DNA of 64,000 nt, taken from the NCBI RefSeq assembly GCF_014295415.1, contig NZ_CP052909.1, positions 2,914,001 to 2,978,000 on the forward strand, read 5' to 3'. Below the pieces are notes generated by a model. It had not been told where the DNA came from and searched no databases. It worked only from the letters and a program-made list of their open reading frames with translations. Shown one piece after another: positions 19,490-27,943 of this stretch. Position numbers and translations under genes: made by a program. The number at the start of each line of letters is the position of its first letter. Within the stretch, counting starts at the first letter, position 1. This stretch comes from Constantimarinum furrinae. GTDB taxonomy: Bacteria; Bacteroidota; Bacteroidia; Flavobacteriales; Flavobacteriaceae.

Positions 19490-20770
19490 ATGCCATTAAC
19501 CGCAAACGACCCTAAACGAAAAACATGGCTGGATGTCCCGGCGAATTCAGATTTTCCCATACAGAATATTCCCTTTGGAGTTTTCTTAACGCGAGATGAT
19601 ATTATCACCATAGGAACACGAATTGGAGACTATGCCATCGATCTGGGTGCGCTGCATCAATTAGGCTATTTTAAAGGAATTGATCTCACCGATGATATTT
19701 TTCTGCAGGATTCCCTAAACGATTTTATTGCCGATGGCCGAAAAACATGGCGCCTGGTTCGGAACAGAATTTCGGATATCTTTTTGGAAGGAAACGATGA
19801 ACTAAAGAACAACAAAGAACACTGCAACCATATTTTATTCACTATGGAAGAAGTAGAAATGCAGCTTCCGGTGGATGTTGGTGATTACACCGACTTCTAT
19901 GCAAGTAAAGAGCATGCTACCAATGTAGGCTCCTTATTCCGTGATCCTGAAAATGCATTGCTGCCAAACTGGCTGCGCATTCCAATTGGGTATCACGGTA
20001 GAAGTTCGTCAATTGTCCCATCGGGAACGCCCATTAGAAGACCAATAGGGCAAACCATGCCGGGTGATGACGGGGTACCTGGATTTGGACCTTCGCAATT
20101 ACTGGACTTTGAGCTGGAAATGGCATTTATCACAACCGATAGCAATCCGCTGGGCAAAAGAGTACCCATAGGCGAGGCCGAAGATTATATATTTGGTTTA
20201 GTATTGTTTAACGACTGGAGTGCTCGAGATATACAGGCCTGGGAGTATGTGCCTCTGGGACCTTTTTTAGGAAAAAACTTCGCTTCAACCATATCACCTT
20301 GGATCGTAACTCTGGACGCTCTTGAGCCATTTAGAACCGATGGTCCCAAACAGGATCCGGAACCTCTGCCCTATCTTCAGCACGGAAAGAACAAGAATTT
20401 TGATATAAAATTGCAAGCAGGAATAAAACCTTCCGGCGGAGAAGAAACCATCGTGGCCAATTCGAATTTTAAATATATGTATTGGTCCATGGCGCAACAA
20501 CTCACACACCATACAGTGAATGGTTGCAATGTGCGTAGCGGTGATATGATGGGAAGCGGTACCATTTCAGGACCCACAAAAGATTCGTTCGGCTCGATGC
20601 TTGAACTCACCTGGCGCGGACAAAATCCAATAAAATTAAAAGACGGTTCAGAACGTAAGTTCATAAACGATGGAGATACAGTGATCATGAGGGGTTACTG
20701 CGAAAAAGACGGGTTGCGTATAGGCTTTGGAAAGTGTAGCGGAAAGGTACTTCCTGCCCGTCCGTTTTAA
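19490..20770 (+). CDS. fahA: fumarylacetoacetase
   Basis: The start at 19490 (MPLTANDPKRKTWLDVP) gives the usual family N-terminus; the frame is open a further 21 codons upstream but these lie over the divergent promoter region. The 426-residue protein has the SH3-like N-terminal domain (FPIQNIPFGVF) and the catalytic domain with DYTDFYASKEHATNVG, GYHGRSSSIVPSGTPIRRP, LDFELEMAF and VLFNDWSARDIQAWEYVPLGPFLGKNFASTIS. It cleaves 4-fumarylacetoacetate to fumarate and acetoacetate, the last step of tyrosine and homogentisate degradation. Other genes of that pathway are not in the window. Confidence 0.95.
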   Translation: MPLTANDPKRKTWLDVPANSDFPIQNIPFGVFLTRDDIITIGTRIGDYAIDLGALHQLGYFKGIDLTDDIFLQDSLNDFIADGRKTWRLVRNRISDIFLEGNDELKNNKEHCNHILFTMEEVEMQLPVDVGDYTDFYASKEHATNVGSLFRDPENALLPNWLRIPIGYHGRSSSIVPSGTPIRRPIGQTMPGDDGVPGFGPSQLLDFELEMAFITTDSNPLGKRVPIGEAEDYIFGLVLFNDWSARDIQAWEYVPLGPFLGKNFASTISPWIVTLDALEPFRTDGPKQDPEPLPYLQHGKNKNFDIKLQAGIKPSGGEETIVANSNFKYMYWSMAQQLTHHTVNGCNVRSGDMMGSGTISGPTKDSFGSMLELTWRGQNPIKLKDGSERKFINDGDTVIMRGYCEKDGLRIGFGKCSGKVLPARPF

Positions 20771-20787
20771 GTTTGGCATTACAATTG

Positions 20788-20795
20788 TATTTTTG
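20788..20795 (+). promoter_or_regulatory. -7 box (TATTTTTG) upstream of the 20820 gene
   Basis: TATTTTTG matches TAnnTTTG and lies 24 bp before the start at 20820, in the 49-bp gap after fahA. A -33 TTG at 19 bp is absent, so use is plausible but not certain. Confidence 0.5.
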
Positions 20796-20819
20796 GTAGC
20801 ATAACCAAATCAATTTGTT

Positions 20820-22001
20820 ATGAGACAAACTATTACTTTACTCACAATGGTATTGCTGTTACTGTCCTGTAACAGCGTAAAACGGAATCAAAAATTTCTG
20901 GCTCGCGGAGATTACGATCAGGCCATCGAACTTGCCGTAAAGAAACTTCAGAAAGATAAGACCTCAGCTAAAAGCGATGAGCATATTGTATTATTGGAAG
21001 AAGCCTACAAAAAGGTCGTGGAGGACGATATACGAAGAATTGCTTTTCTGAAGAAGGAAAATAGAGCCGGCTCAACAAGAGAGATCTATTACACCTACAG
21101 AGGATTGGAGTACAGACAACAACTCCTACGGCCATTATTGCCGCTATACAGTGAAACCTTAGGAAGAAACGCCAGACTTAAGATAGTGGATTACAGCAAC
21201 GAGATGATCGCAGCACAAAATGCGTATGCAAACTATCTGTATGCTGAAGGAGAGCAACTACTGAACCGAAATACTACCGATGCTGCCCGTCAGGCCTACG
21301 ATATGTTTCTTGAGCTATCTGAAATAAAACCTGGATACAGAAACGTAGCTGCTTTAATTGATGAGGCTCGTTTTAGAGGTACGCACTTTGTCTATGTAAC
21401 CTTGAACAATAGAAGCGGACAGATCATCCCAATACGATTAGAGCGGGAATTGCTCGATTTTAATACGTATGGGCTCGATGATTTCTGGACCGAATATCAC
21501 AGCCAACGAGAGAACGGTATCAATTATAAATACGGTATCTCGCTTAATTTCAGAGATATTAATATCTCTCCCGAACGAATTTCTGAAAGAGAGGTTCGTC
21601 GTACTCAGCGTATCAAAGACGGTTGGGAGTATAAAAAAGATAGAAACGGCAATATTGTAAAAGACGAAAACGGAAAACCTATCAAGGTCGATATTTATAA
21701 AACCGTAAGCGCGGTGCTTCTCATTACCGAACAAAGCAAATCGGCATTTGTAGGAGGTACGGTAATTTACCGAGATCTGGAGCGCAATAGGGACCTGAAC
21801 AAGCACCCTATCTCAACCGAATTTATATTCGAAAATGTATTTGCCACCTTCAGAGGAGATGAAAGAGCCCTAAGTGATGATGATACATTGCTTTTAGATA
21901 ATAGATTTATCCCTTTTCCGGCCAATTCACAAATGGTTTATGATGCCGGAGAGGAAATTAAAATTAGATTCAAGGAAATCTTAAAGGATAATTCGTTTTA
22001 A
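20820..22001 (+). CDS. conserved lipoprotein with helical repeats, unknown function
   Basis: The 393-residue product has a lipoprotein signal (VLLLLSCNS, Cys17). Residues 20-185 are helical with TPR-like spacing (YDQAIELAVKKLQKDKTSAKSDEHIVLLEEAYKKV, DAARQAYDMFLELSEIKPGYRNVAALIDEARFRG). The C-terminal half is beta-rich and contains HSQRENGINYKYGISLNFRDINISPERISEREVRRTQRIKDG. I know similar proteins only as conserved flavobacterial hypotheticals. It overlaps the end of the convergent ytxJ gene by 4 bp. Confidence 0.8.
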   Translation: MRQTITLLTMVLLLLSCNSVKRNQKFLARGDYDQAIELAVKKLQKDKTSAKSDEHIVLLEEAYKKVVEDDIRRIAFLKKENRAGSTREIYYTYRGLEYRQQLLRPLLPLYSETLGRNARLKIVDYSNEMIAAQNAYANYLYAEGEQLLNRNTTDAARQAYDMFLELSEIKPGYRNVAALIDEARFRGTHFVYVTLNNRSGQIIPIRLERELLDFNTYGLDDFWTEYHSQRENGINYKYGISLNFRDINISPERISEREVRRTQRIKDGWEYKKDRNGNIVKDENGKPIKVDIYKTVSAVLLITEQSKSAFVGGTVIYRDLERNRDLNKHPISTEFIFENVFATFRGDERALSDDDTLLLDNRFIPFPANSQMVYDAGEEIKIRFKEILKDNSF

Positions 22002-22390
22002 ACAAATTGCCTTAAATGATCGGCCGAAATGCTATGATGAGAATCATTGTGTACGGCAGCGCCGTTCTTTAACACAATAAGTTGTGGACTCTCGTGTGGA
22101 ATTCCAAATTCGGTTGCGATCTGGTTGGACACTTCGCGATACTTCAACAGATCGAGGAAGTATAGTTTTATCTGATCATCACTTAAATCATAAGCACTTT
22201 CAAACTGTCTAAGGACCATTTTACTTATCCCACAACGGGTGGAATGTTTAAAAATAACCACGGGCGTAGATTTAGACTCTTCTTTTAAGGTCTCTAACTG
22301 AGCTACCGTGGACAATACGTGCCATGGTGTTTCTTCAATCTCCTCTTTTGCGATCTCTCTTTGCGATTTAAACTTATCAAATAATCCCAT
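21998..22390 (-). CDS. ytxJ: bacillithiol-system redox protein YtxJ
   Basis: The start at 22390 (MGLFDKFKSQREIAKEE) is chosen because an in-frame ATG at 22408 would sit on the predicted -7 box. The 130-residue protein has a monothiol thioredoxin fold with HSTRCGISKMVLRQFE (single Cys) and the GIPHESPQLIVLKNGAAVHNDSHHSISADHL cis-Pro region. YtxJ is a bacilliredoxin-like protein associated with bacillithiol in Firmicutes and Bacteroidota. It likely removes bacillithiol from protein thiols in the cytoplasm. The bacillithiol synthesis genes are not visible in this window. Confidence 0.85.
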   Translation of the reverse strand: MGLFDKFKSQREIAKEEIEETPWHVLSTVAQLETLKEESKSTPVVIFKHSTRCGISKMVLRQFESAYDLSDDQIKLYFLDLLKYREVSNQIATEFGIPHESPQLIVLKNGAAVHNDSHHSISADHLRQFV

Positions 22391-22405
22391 AACTTTCTTT
22401 TTATA

Positions 22406-22413
22406 CAAAGTTA
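22406..22413 (-). promoter_or_regulatory. -7 box (TAACTTTG) of ytxJ
   Basis: Minus-strand TAACTTTG matches TAnnTTTG and lies 15 bp before the ATG at 22390. It overlaps the alternative upstream ATG and thereby supports the shorter protein. Confidence 0.55.
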
Positions 22414-22595
22414 GGCAATTGCGACATGTTATTTTCTGAATGAAATGGTAAAATTAAATTTCAATCGGTCATAATGTCTGCTAAAGCACTGGATTTTACC
22501 GTCATTTTGTCTTAATCTTAGCTTGGCTCATATTTTGACTTATACGTGTTGAAAATAAAAAATAACTGAAGCACATTTCAGAAAAAATACAAACT

Positions 22596-25202
22596 ATGAA
22601 CTTTAATAATTATACCATAAAATCACAAGAAGTGATACAGCAGGCACAGCAGCTTGCGCAAAGCTTCGGTAATCAGCAGATCGAAATAGAGCACATAATG
22701 AAAGCGATCTTCGAAGTTGATGAAAATGTAACGCCATTCATTCTAAAAAAACTGAATGTCAATACGGTCTTGCTACAACAGATCCTGGAGAAACAATTGG
22801 AATCATTTCCAAAAGTTTCGGGAGGAGACATCATGCTATCCAGAGAAGCCGGAAAGGCTGTGAATGAAGCGAGTATTATCGCCAAGAAGATGAAGGACGA
22901 ATTTGTCTCCATAGAACATTTGCTTCTGGCAATTTTCGGATCTAAAAGTACGATTGCACAAAGTTTGAAAGATCAGGGTGTGACCGAAAAAGCACTTAAA
23001 GCAGCTATAGATGATTTGCGTAAAGGCGATCGGGTGACCTCTCAAAGTGCAGAGGAAACTTATAATTCGTTGAACAAATACGCTAGACACCTCAATCAGT
23101 TGGCTCGCGACGGTAAATTGGATCCGGTAATTGGACGAGACGAAGAAATACGGCGGATTTTACAAATTCTCTCTCGTCGAACTAAGAACAATCCTATGCT
23201 TGTTGGAGAACCCGGAACGGGTAAAACAGCTATAGCCGAAGGATTAGCACACAGGATTGTAGATGGTGATGTTCCCGAAAATCTTAAAAGCAAGGAAGTT
23301 TATTCGCTGGATATGGGAGCCCTAATCGCGGGAGCCAAGTTTAAAGGTGAATTTGAAGAGCGACTAAAAGCGGTCATAAAGGAAGTCACTTCTAGTGATG
23401 GAGACATCGTGTTGTTTATCGATGAGATCCATACCTTGGTGGGTGCAGGTGGCGGACAAGGAGCTATGGATGCGGCAAACATTCTAAAGCCGGCCTTAGC
23501 GCGTGGAGAACTTCGCGCTATAGGAGCAACCACTTTGGACGAATACCAAAAATATTTTGAAAAGGATAAAGCTCTTGAGCGTCGATTTCAGAAAGTACTG
23601 GTAGACGAGCCCGATGTGGAAAGCGCTATTTCTATACTGCGCGGAATCAAGGAAAAGTACGAAACCCATCATAAGGTGAGAATTAAGGATGAGGCCATTA
23701 TTTCCGCGGTAGAACTGTCACAACGCTATATTACCGACAGGTTCTTACCGGATAAAGCCATTGATCTTATGGATGAAGCTGCTTCAAAGATGAGAATGGA
23801 GATCAATAGTAAGCCAGAAGAGCTGGATGTACTGGATAGAAAGATCATGCAACTCGAGATAGAGATTGAGGCAATTAAACGTGAAAAGGATGAAGTAAAA
23901 CTGAAAACCCTTCGAGCCGATCTTGCTAATTTAAAAGAAGAGCGCAATGAATTGAATGCGAAATGGAAGAGCGAGAAGGAAGTTGTAGATAGTATTCAGA
24001 ATTACAAAACAGAAATAGAGGAATTTAAATTGGAAGCCGAACGCGCCGAGCGTGAAGGCGACTTCGGAAAGGTGGCCGAGTTGCGATACGGAAAGATCAA
24101 GGAGGCTCAGGAAGCCTTAAATAAACTGGAAACGGAACTGGCAGAAAACCAAAGCGGCAGCAGTCTGATCAAGGAGGAAGTCACCAATGAGGACATCGCC
24201 GAGGTTGTAGCGAAATGGACAGGTATTCCTGTAACTAAAATGTTGCAAAGTGATCGTGAAAAATTACTGAAGCTGGAAGACGAGTTACACAAACGAGTCG
24301 TGGGCCAGGAAGAAGCGATCGTTGCAGTAAGCGATGCGATTAGACGAAGTCGTACCGGATTACAGGATGCAAAGAAACCTATTGGATCCTTTCTGTTTCT
24401 GGGAACCACAGGTGTGGGTAAAACCGAGCTGGCCAAAACCCTGGCTCAATATCTTTTCGATGATGAAAACGCAATGACGCGTATCGATATGAGTGAATAT
24501 CAGGAACGTCATAGTGTTAGCCGATTGGTGGGAGCTCCTCCGGGATATGTTGGATACGACGAAGGCGGACAGCTAACTGAAGCGGTTCGACGAAAACCTT
24601 ACTCCGTGGTATTATTGGATGAGATTGAAAAAGCACATCCTGATACCTTCAATATACTGCTACAGGTTTTAGATGAAGGAAGGTTAACCGACAATAAAGG
24701 TCGCGTAGCCGATTTTAAGAATACCATCATTATTATGACCAGTAATATGGGAAGTCATATCATTCAGGAAAAATTTGATGCTTTAAAAGATAGTGATTCT
24801 GCTATGGAAGCTGCAAAGGTTGAAGTACTTGGATTATTGAAACAAACCGTGCGACCCGAATTCCTGAATCGAATCGATGATATTATCATGTTTACACCGC
24901 TAAATAAGAGTGATATTAAACAGATCGTGGAATTGCAACTTAAAGGTCTATCCAAAATGCTACAGAAACAGAACATTACCATGGATGCCACAGATGAAGC
25001 TGTCGCTTATTTGGCTGAAAAAGGATTTGATCCCCAATATGGGGCCCGTCCCGTAAAGCGGGTGATACAGCGGGAAGTTCTGAACGAACTTTCTAAAGAG
25101 ATCCTCGCAGGGAAGGTCACCACAGACAGTATTATACTGCTGGATAGCTTTGACGATAAACTGGTTTTCAGAAATCAGGGTGATCTGGTTGAAAAGTCAT
25201 AA
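22596..25202 (+). CDS. clpB: ATP-dependent disaggregase chaperone ClpB
   Basis: The 868-residue protein has the full ClpB layout: the N-terminal Clp repeat domain (1-150), the first AAA+ module with Walker A GEPGTGKT and Walker [15 protein letters not shown], the long coiled-coil middle domain (about 410-530, rich in E/K heptads) that separates ClpB from ClpA and ClpC, and the second AAA+ module with [15 protein letters not shown] and a C-terminal oligomerisation domain. It works with DnaK to extract proteins from aggregates. The 187-bp upstream region has no perfect TAnnTTTG box, which fits a stress-controlled promoter, but no CIRCE or named heat-shock operator was seen. Confidence 0.97.
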   Translation: MNFNNYTIKSQEVIQQAQQLAQSFGNQQIEIEHIMKAIFEVDENVTPFILKKLNVNTVLLQQILEKQLESFPKVSGGDIMLSREAGKAVNEASIIAKKMKDEFVSIEHLLLAIFGSKSTIAQSLKDQGVTEKALKAAIDDLRKGDRVTSQSAEETYNSLNKYARHLNQLARDGKLDPVIGRDEEIRRILQILSRRTKNNPMLVGEPGTGKTAIAEGLAHRIVDGDVPENLKSKEVYSLDMGALIAGAKFKGEFEERLKAVIKEVTSSDGDIVLFIDEIHTLVGAGGGQGAMDAANILKPALARGELRAIGATTLDEYQKYFEKDKALERRFQKVLVDEPDVESAISILRGIKEKYETHHKVRIKDEAIISAVELSQRYITDRFLPDKAIDLMDEAASKMRMEINSKPEELDVLDRKIMQLEIEIEAIKREKDEVKLKTLRADLANLKEERNELNAKWKSEKEVVDSIQNYKTEIEEFKLEAERAEREGDFGKVAELRYGKIKEAQEALNKLETELAENQSGSSLIKEEVTNEDIAEVVAKWTGIPVTKMLQSDREKLLKLEDELHKRVVGQEEAIVAVSDAIRRSRTGLQDAKKPIGSFLFLGTTGVGKTELAKTLAQYLFDDENAMTRIDMSEYQERHSVSRLVGAPPGYVGYDEGGQLTEAVRRKPYSVVLLDEIEKAHPDTFNILLQVLDEGRLTDNKGRVADFKNTIIIMTSNMGSHIIQEKFDALKDSDSAMEAAKVEVLGLLKQTVRPEFLNRIDDIIMFTPLNKSDIKQIVELQLKGLSKMLQKQNITMDATDEAVAYLAEKGFDPQYGARPVKRVIQREVLNELSKEILAGKVTTDSIILLDSFDDKLVFRNQGDLVEKS

Positions 25203-25254
25203 AGAACAGGTTAGAGTTCCTTAAAAACTCATTTCATAATTGGTTGGTTAGTTG

Positions 25255-25288
25255 AAAACCATCTGTGGTTCGCCGCAGGTGGTTTTTT
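25255..25288 (+). terminator. Rho-independent terminator after clpB
   Basis: AAAACCATCTGTGG pairs with CCGCAGGTGGTTTT (two G-U pairs) around a TTCG tetraloop, followed by six Ts. It ends the clpB transcript 52 bp after the stop codon and isolates it from the TetR gene. Confidence 0.9.
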
Positions 25289-25299
25289 CAGTTTAAAAT

Positions 25300-25313
25300 A
25301 TACCATTCGGTAT
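25300..25313. promoter_or_regulatory. TetR operator 1 (ATACC-N4-GGTAT), overlapping the regulator promoter
   Basis: The perfect inverted repeat ATACC-ATTC-GGTAT lies in the spacer between the -33 and -7 positions of the regulator's own promoter (box at 25322-25329). The same palindrome recurs at 25963 before the thioesterase gene. This points to autorepression by the adjacent TetR protein. Confidence 0.7.
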
Positions 25314-25321
25314 TTTTTAAT

Positions 25322-25329
25322 TATCTTTG
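25322..25329 (+). promoter_or_regulatory. -7 box (TATCTTTG) of the TetR regulator gene
   Basis: TATCTTTG matches TAnnTTTG exactly and lies 18 bp before the ATG at 25348, just downstream of the palindromic operator. Confidence 0.65.
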
Positions 25330-25347
25330 CTGAAAATTGTTAGTAAC

Positions 25348-25944
25348 ATGCTTACCAAGGCAGAACAGACTTCGAAATATATTATTGAAAAAGTGGCTCC
25401 TATTTTTAATCAGAAGGGGTATGCTGCCACGTCTATGGCCGATATTACAGCTGCCACCGGACTCACCAAAGGAGCCCTCTACGGTAATTTTAAAAATAAG
25501 GAGGCCATCGCGATCGCTTCCTTTAATAAAACCATCAATGATCTGCTGAAGCAGGTGGCGAAACATCAGGAACAGAGTGGTTCGCCATTGGGAAAACTGC
25601 TGTTGATCACCGACTTCTATAGAAATTATTTTGAATACAGTAATGCGTTGGGAGGTTGTCCTATATTAAATATAGGAGTAGACTCCACCCACCAGAATAC
25701 GAAACTTTTGGAGCAGGTTCAATATGTGATTCAAAAAACGCAGTCACATATCGTCAAGCTTGTGGAATGGGGCATTGAAATTGGAGAAATAAAGACGGAC
25801 GTTGATGCCCGCGCTTTTTCCAAATTTTTATATTCCAGGATTCAGGGAGCTATTTTTATGAGTCAGACCATGCAGGATAAGTCATACCTAACAGATGCCT
25901 CCGATGAAATTGACAAGTTGATCCATTCAGAATTAAAGAATTAA
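25348..25944 (+). CDS. TetR/AcrR-family transcriptional repressor
   Basis: The start at 25348 (MLTKAEQTSKYIIEK) is preferred because an upstream in-frame codon at 25327 lies inside the -7 box. The 198-residue protein has the TetR helix-turn-helix (FNQKGYAATSMADITAATGLTKGALYGNFKNKEAIAIASF, residues 18-58) and a C-terminal ligand domain with GGCPILNIGVDSTHQN, a YcdC/AcrR-like pattern. It should bind as a dimer to ATACC-N4-GGTAT sites found both upstream of itself and upstream of the thioesterase gene. The inducer may be an acyl-CoA or lipophilic compound, judged only from the neighbour. Confidence 0.9.
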   Translation: MLTKAEQTSKYIIEKVAPIFNQKGYAATSMADITAATGLTKGALYGNFKNKEAIAIASFNKTINDLLKQVAKHQEQSGSPLGKLLLITDFYRNYFEYSNALGGCPILNIGVDSTHQNTKLLEQVQYVIQKTQSHIVKLVEWGIEIGEIKTDVDARAFSKFLYSRIQGAIFMSQTMQDKSYLTDASDEIDKLIHSELKN

Positions 25945-25962
25945 AAAAATTTACATAATAAA

Positions 25963-25976
25963 ATACCAATCGGTAT
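25963..25976. promoter_or_regulatory. TetR operator 2 (ATACC-N4-GGTAT) before the thioesterase gene
   Basis: The palindrome ATACC-AATC-GGTAT has the same arms and spacing as operator 1 and lies 13 bp before the thioesterase ATG, in the 45-bp gap after the regulator gene. Two such copies flanking the TetR gene strongly suggest its binding sites. Confidence 0.7.
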
Positions 25977-25989
25977 AAAAACTAAAAAA

Positions 25990-26469
25990 ATGATAGCAAC
26001 ACCTAAGATACTTGAGAGTAAAACGACGATACGATTTCAGCATTGCGATCCCTTTAACCATTTAAATAATTCAGAATACCTCAATTATATGGTCAATGCA
26101 CGTGAAGATCAGCTTATAGAACACTACGACATAAATATCTATAAGATGGCTCGTGAAGAAGGGAAAAGCTGGGTTGTTGGCAGCAACCAGATCGCTTATT
26201 TAAAACCGGCTTGGCTCATGGAAACCGTCGTGATACAGTCGCAACTGTTACATTTTGATGCTTCCAGCCTCGATGTAGAATTGCGTATGTACAATGAAGA
26301 CAAATCCCGGTTAAAGGCGATCATGTGGAGTAAATATGTGCATTTTAATTTACTGGAACAACGAAGGGAACAACATTCAGATGAATATATGAAATTGTTC
26401 GAGTCTGTACAAGATCCGGTAGCTGAATCAACCTTTGAGGAGCGGGTATTGGCGCTGAAAAGATCATAG
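25990..26469 (+). CDS. acyl-CoA thioesterase, 4HBT hotdog family
   Basis: The 159-residue protein has the hotdog thioesterase pattern: IRFQHCDPFNHLNNSEYLNYM near residues 13-33 (HCDPFNHLNN holds the Asp of the YbgC/4HBT type), WVVGSNQIAYLKPAWLMETVVIQSQL, and SRLKAIMWSKYVHFNL. Family enzymes hydrolyse acyl-CoA thioesters. It is the second gene after the TetR regulator, with operator 2 in the gap, so its expression is probably derepressed by the same ligand. The natural acyl group is unknown. Confidence 0.87.
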   Translation: MIATPKILESKTTIRFQHCDPFNHLNNSEYLNYMVNAREDQLIEHYDINIYKMAREEGKSWVVGSNQIAYLKPAWLMETVVIQSQLLHFDASSLDVELRMYNEDKSRLKAIMWSKYVHFNLLEQRREQHSDEYMKLFESVQDPVAESTFEERVLALKRS

Positions 26470-26490
26470 CATATTCATATAGAATCAATA

Positions 26491-26522
26491 AAAAAACCCG
26501 AAGCGACACACTTCGGGTTTTT
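26491..26522. terminator. bidirectional terminator
   Basis: AAACCCGAAG pairs with CTTCGGGTTT around a short loop; runs of A upstream and T downstream serve both the thioesterase gene and the convergent T9SS gene. Confidence 0.85.
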
Positions 26523-26541
26523 AGGTTACCTTCAGTTTCTG

Positions 26542-27831
26542 TTATTCTTTCAGAACTTTAAACGATGTTGCTCCGGTTTCAGTAGCAACTTTTATAAAAT
26601 AAGCTCCGGCATTCAGTGAAGCCATATCTAAAGAAACTTCTGAAGTATCATTATTAACATATAATACTTGCTGACCAAGAATATTATATACTTCAACTTT
26701 CAATATAGGTTCTGCATTTGAAATCTCAAGTACAGTAGATACCGGACTTGGATAATAACGAAGCTCTCTTAAGGATTCATTCGGCACACCCAGTGTTTCA
26801 GTTACGGTTATTGCGAGCAACTGACTTTCGCAACTGTTATCGGTAGAACTCACATAATACGTAGTTCCGTCCTGCAAAGGAGTGGTGTCGGGTATCACAT
26901 TAGTTCCGGCAGCATCTGAATACCATGTTAAGTTTGTACCTGTCACATCAAGATCGGCCAGGGTCTCTCCAGCCACAAACGTCTGGTTACTATCCCCGGT
27001 TGGAGCAGGTGTAACCGTTACATTCACTACTTCTTCCATTCTTGCTGAAGTACAATTTTCTCCAGGGGTCACTGTCCAGTTATAGAAGAAATAGTATACG
27101 GTTGAATTGGTATTGTTATCATTGATCGTTCCCCCTACTACCGTTCCAATAGTGCCAATAGGATAAGGAAATCCAGGGTGACCTGAAGAAAATTCTCGAA
27201 CCATGTTCGGACTGCTTTCGGCTACCAGATCGTAATCCAGACCTGCAGGCACAAAAAAGTCTAAGTTGAGCGTATGCTGTACCGGAGTGGTTGAATTACC
27301 GGCAGGTACGGCAATTGATACCTGTTCGATTATATTTAATCCGCTGTCCTTAAGCTGCATCACAACAGTTCCCGGTGAATTTGACGCCAGAAAAACATCT
27401 ACCGTGTTAATGGTAAAATCGACATTAGCGTCAAAAGACAAACCCCACGGGCTCGTCACGGCTACGACAGCCGAATTTGTGGTGTTGGTAGGTGCCACCC
27501 GTGCTGCACCGGTAACAGGCGTTCCTGTTCCGCCGTTTACTGCTTCGGCCCAAAATGATGTTGTCGCTGAAAGTGGAGCACTAACAAATGGACTACCCGA
27601 TCCTAACAGATTTCCACCTGAAGCAGCGTCGTACCAATTTACACTTTGTCCGTTGTGGGTAGCAGTGAGTGAAGCAGTTTCCCCTTCACAGATGGTTCCC
27701 GGACCCGATGTGGCTGTGATCACGGGATCAGTACAACCTTGAGAATAGGCCATTCCACTTAATAAAAGGGATAATCCTAGAACCAGTGAATGTTGTAAAA
27801 ACTTGTCTTTCAATGAGTAATTTAATTTCAT
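26542..27831 (-). CDS. T9SS-secreted Ig-like domain protein
   Basis: The 429-residue protein has a signal peptide (LLLSGMAYSQG), an Ig-like domain near 35-100 (GPGTICEGETASLTATHNGQSVNWYDAASGG, the CHU_C-associated type), a mid beta domain (about 105-270), a second Ig-like segment (QTFVAGETLADLDVTGTNLTWYSDAAG), and a type A T9SS sorting tail from about 355 (LRYYPSPVSTVLEISN ... VYNILGQQVL ... FKVLKE). It should pass the outer membrane by T9SS and be attached or released. The function is unknown, with surface adhesion or matrix roles most likely. Confidence 0.9.
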   Translation of the reverse strand: MKLNYSLKDKFLQHSLVLGLSLLLSGMAYSQGCTDPVITATSGPGTICEGETASLTATHNGQSVNWYDAASGGNLLGSGSPFVSAPLSATTSFWAEAVNGGTGTPVTGAARVAPTNTTNSAVVAVTSPWGLSFDANVDFTINTVDVFLASNSPGTVVMQLKDSGLNIIEQVSIAVPAGNSTTPVQHTLNLDFFVPAGLDYDLVAESSPNMVREFSSGHPGFPYPIGTIGTVVGGTINDNNTNSTVYYFFYNWTVTPGENCTSARMEEVVNVTVTPAPTGDSNQTFVAGETLADLDVTGTNLTWYSDAAGTNVIPDTTPLQDGTTYYVSSTDNSCESQLLAITVTETLGVPNESLRELRYYPSPVSTVLEISNAEPILKVEVYNILGQQVLYVNNDTSEVSLDMASLNAGAYFIKVATETGATSFKVLKE

Positions 27832-27943
27832 AACTATATTTTTAATTTTTGAAAAATTAGTAAAAAATATTTAGAATACATATATTCAAAATCAATTTAA
27901 CGTAATCTGTATCCCTACCGTTCTGTTACCTAAAATATACATT

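Noticed and set aside
22447-22500. GGTAAAAT / ATTTTACC inverted pair upstream of clpB as a heat-shock operator
   Set aside because: Arms of eight AT-rich bases 37 nt apart do not resemble CIRCE or any known heat-shock site.
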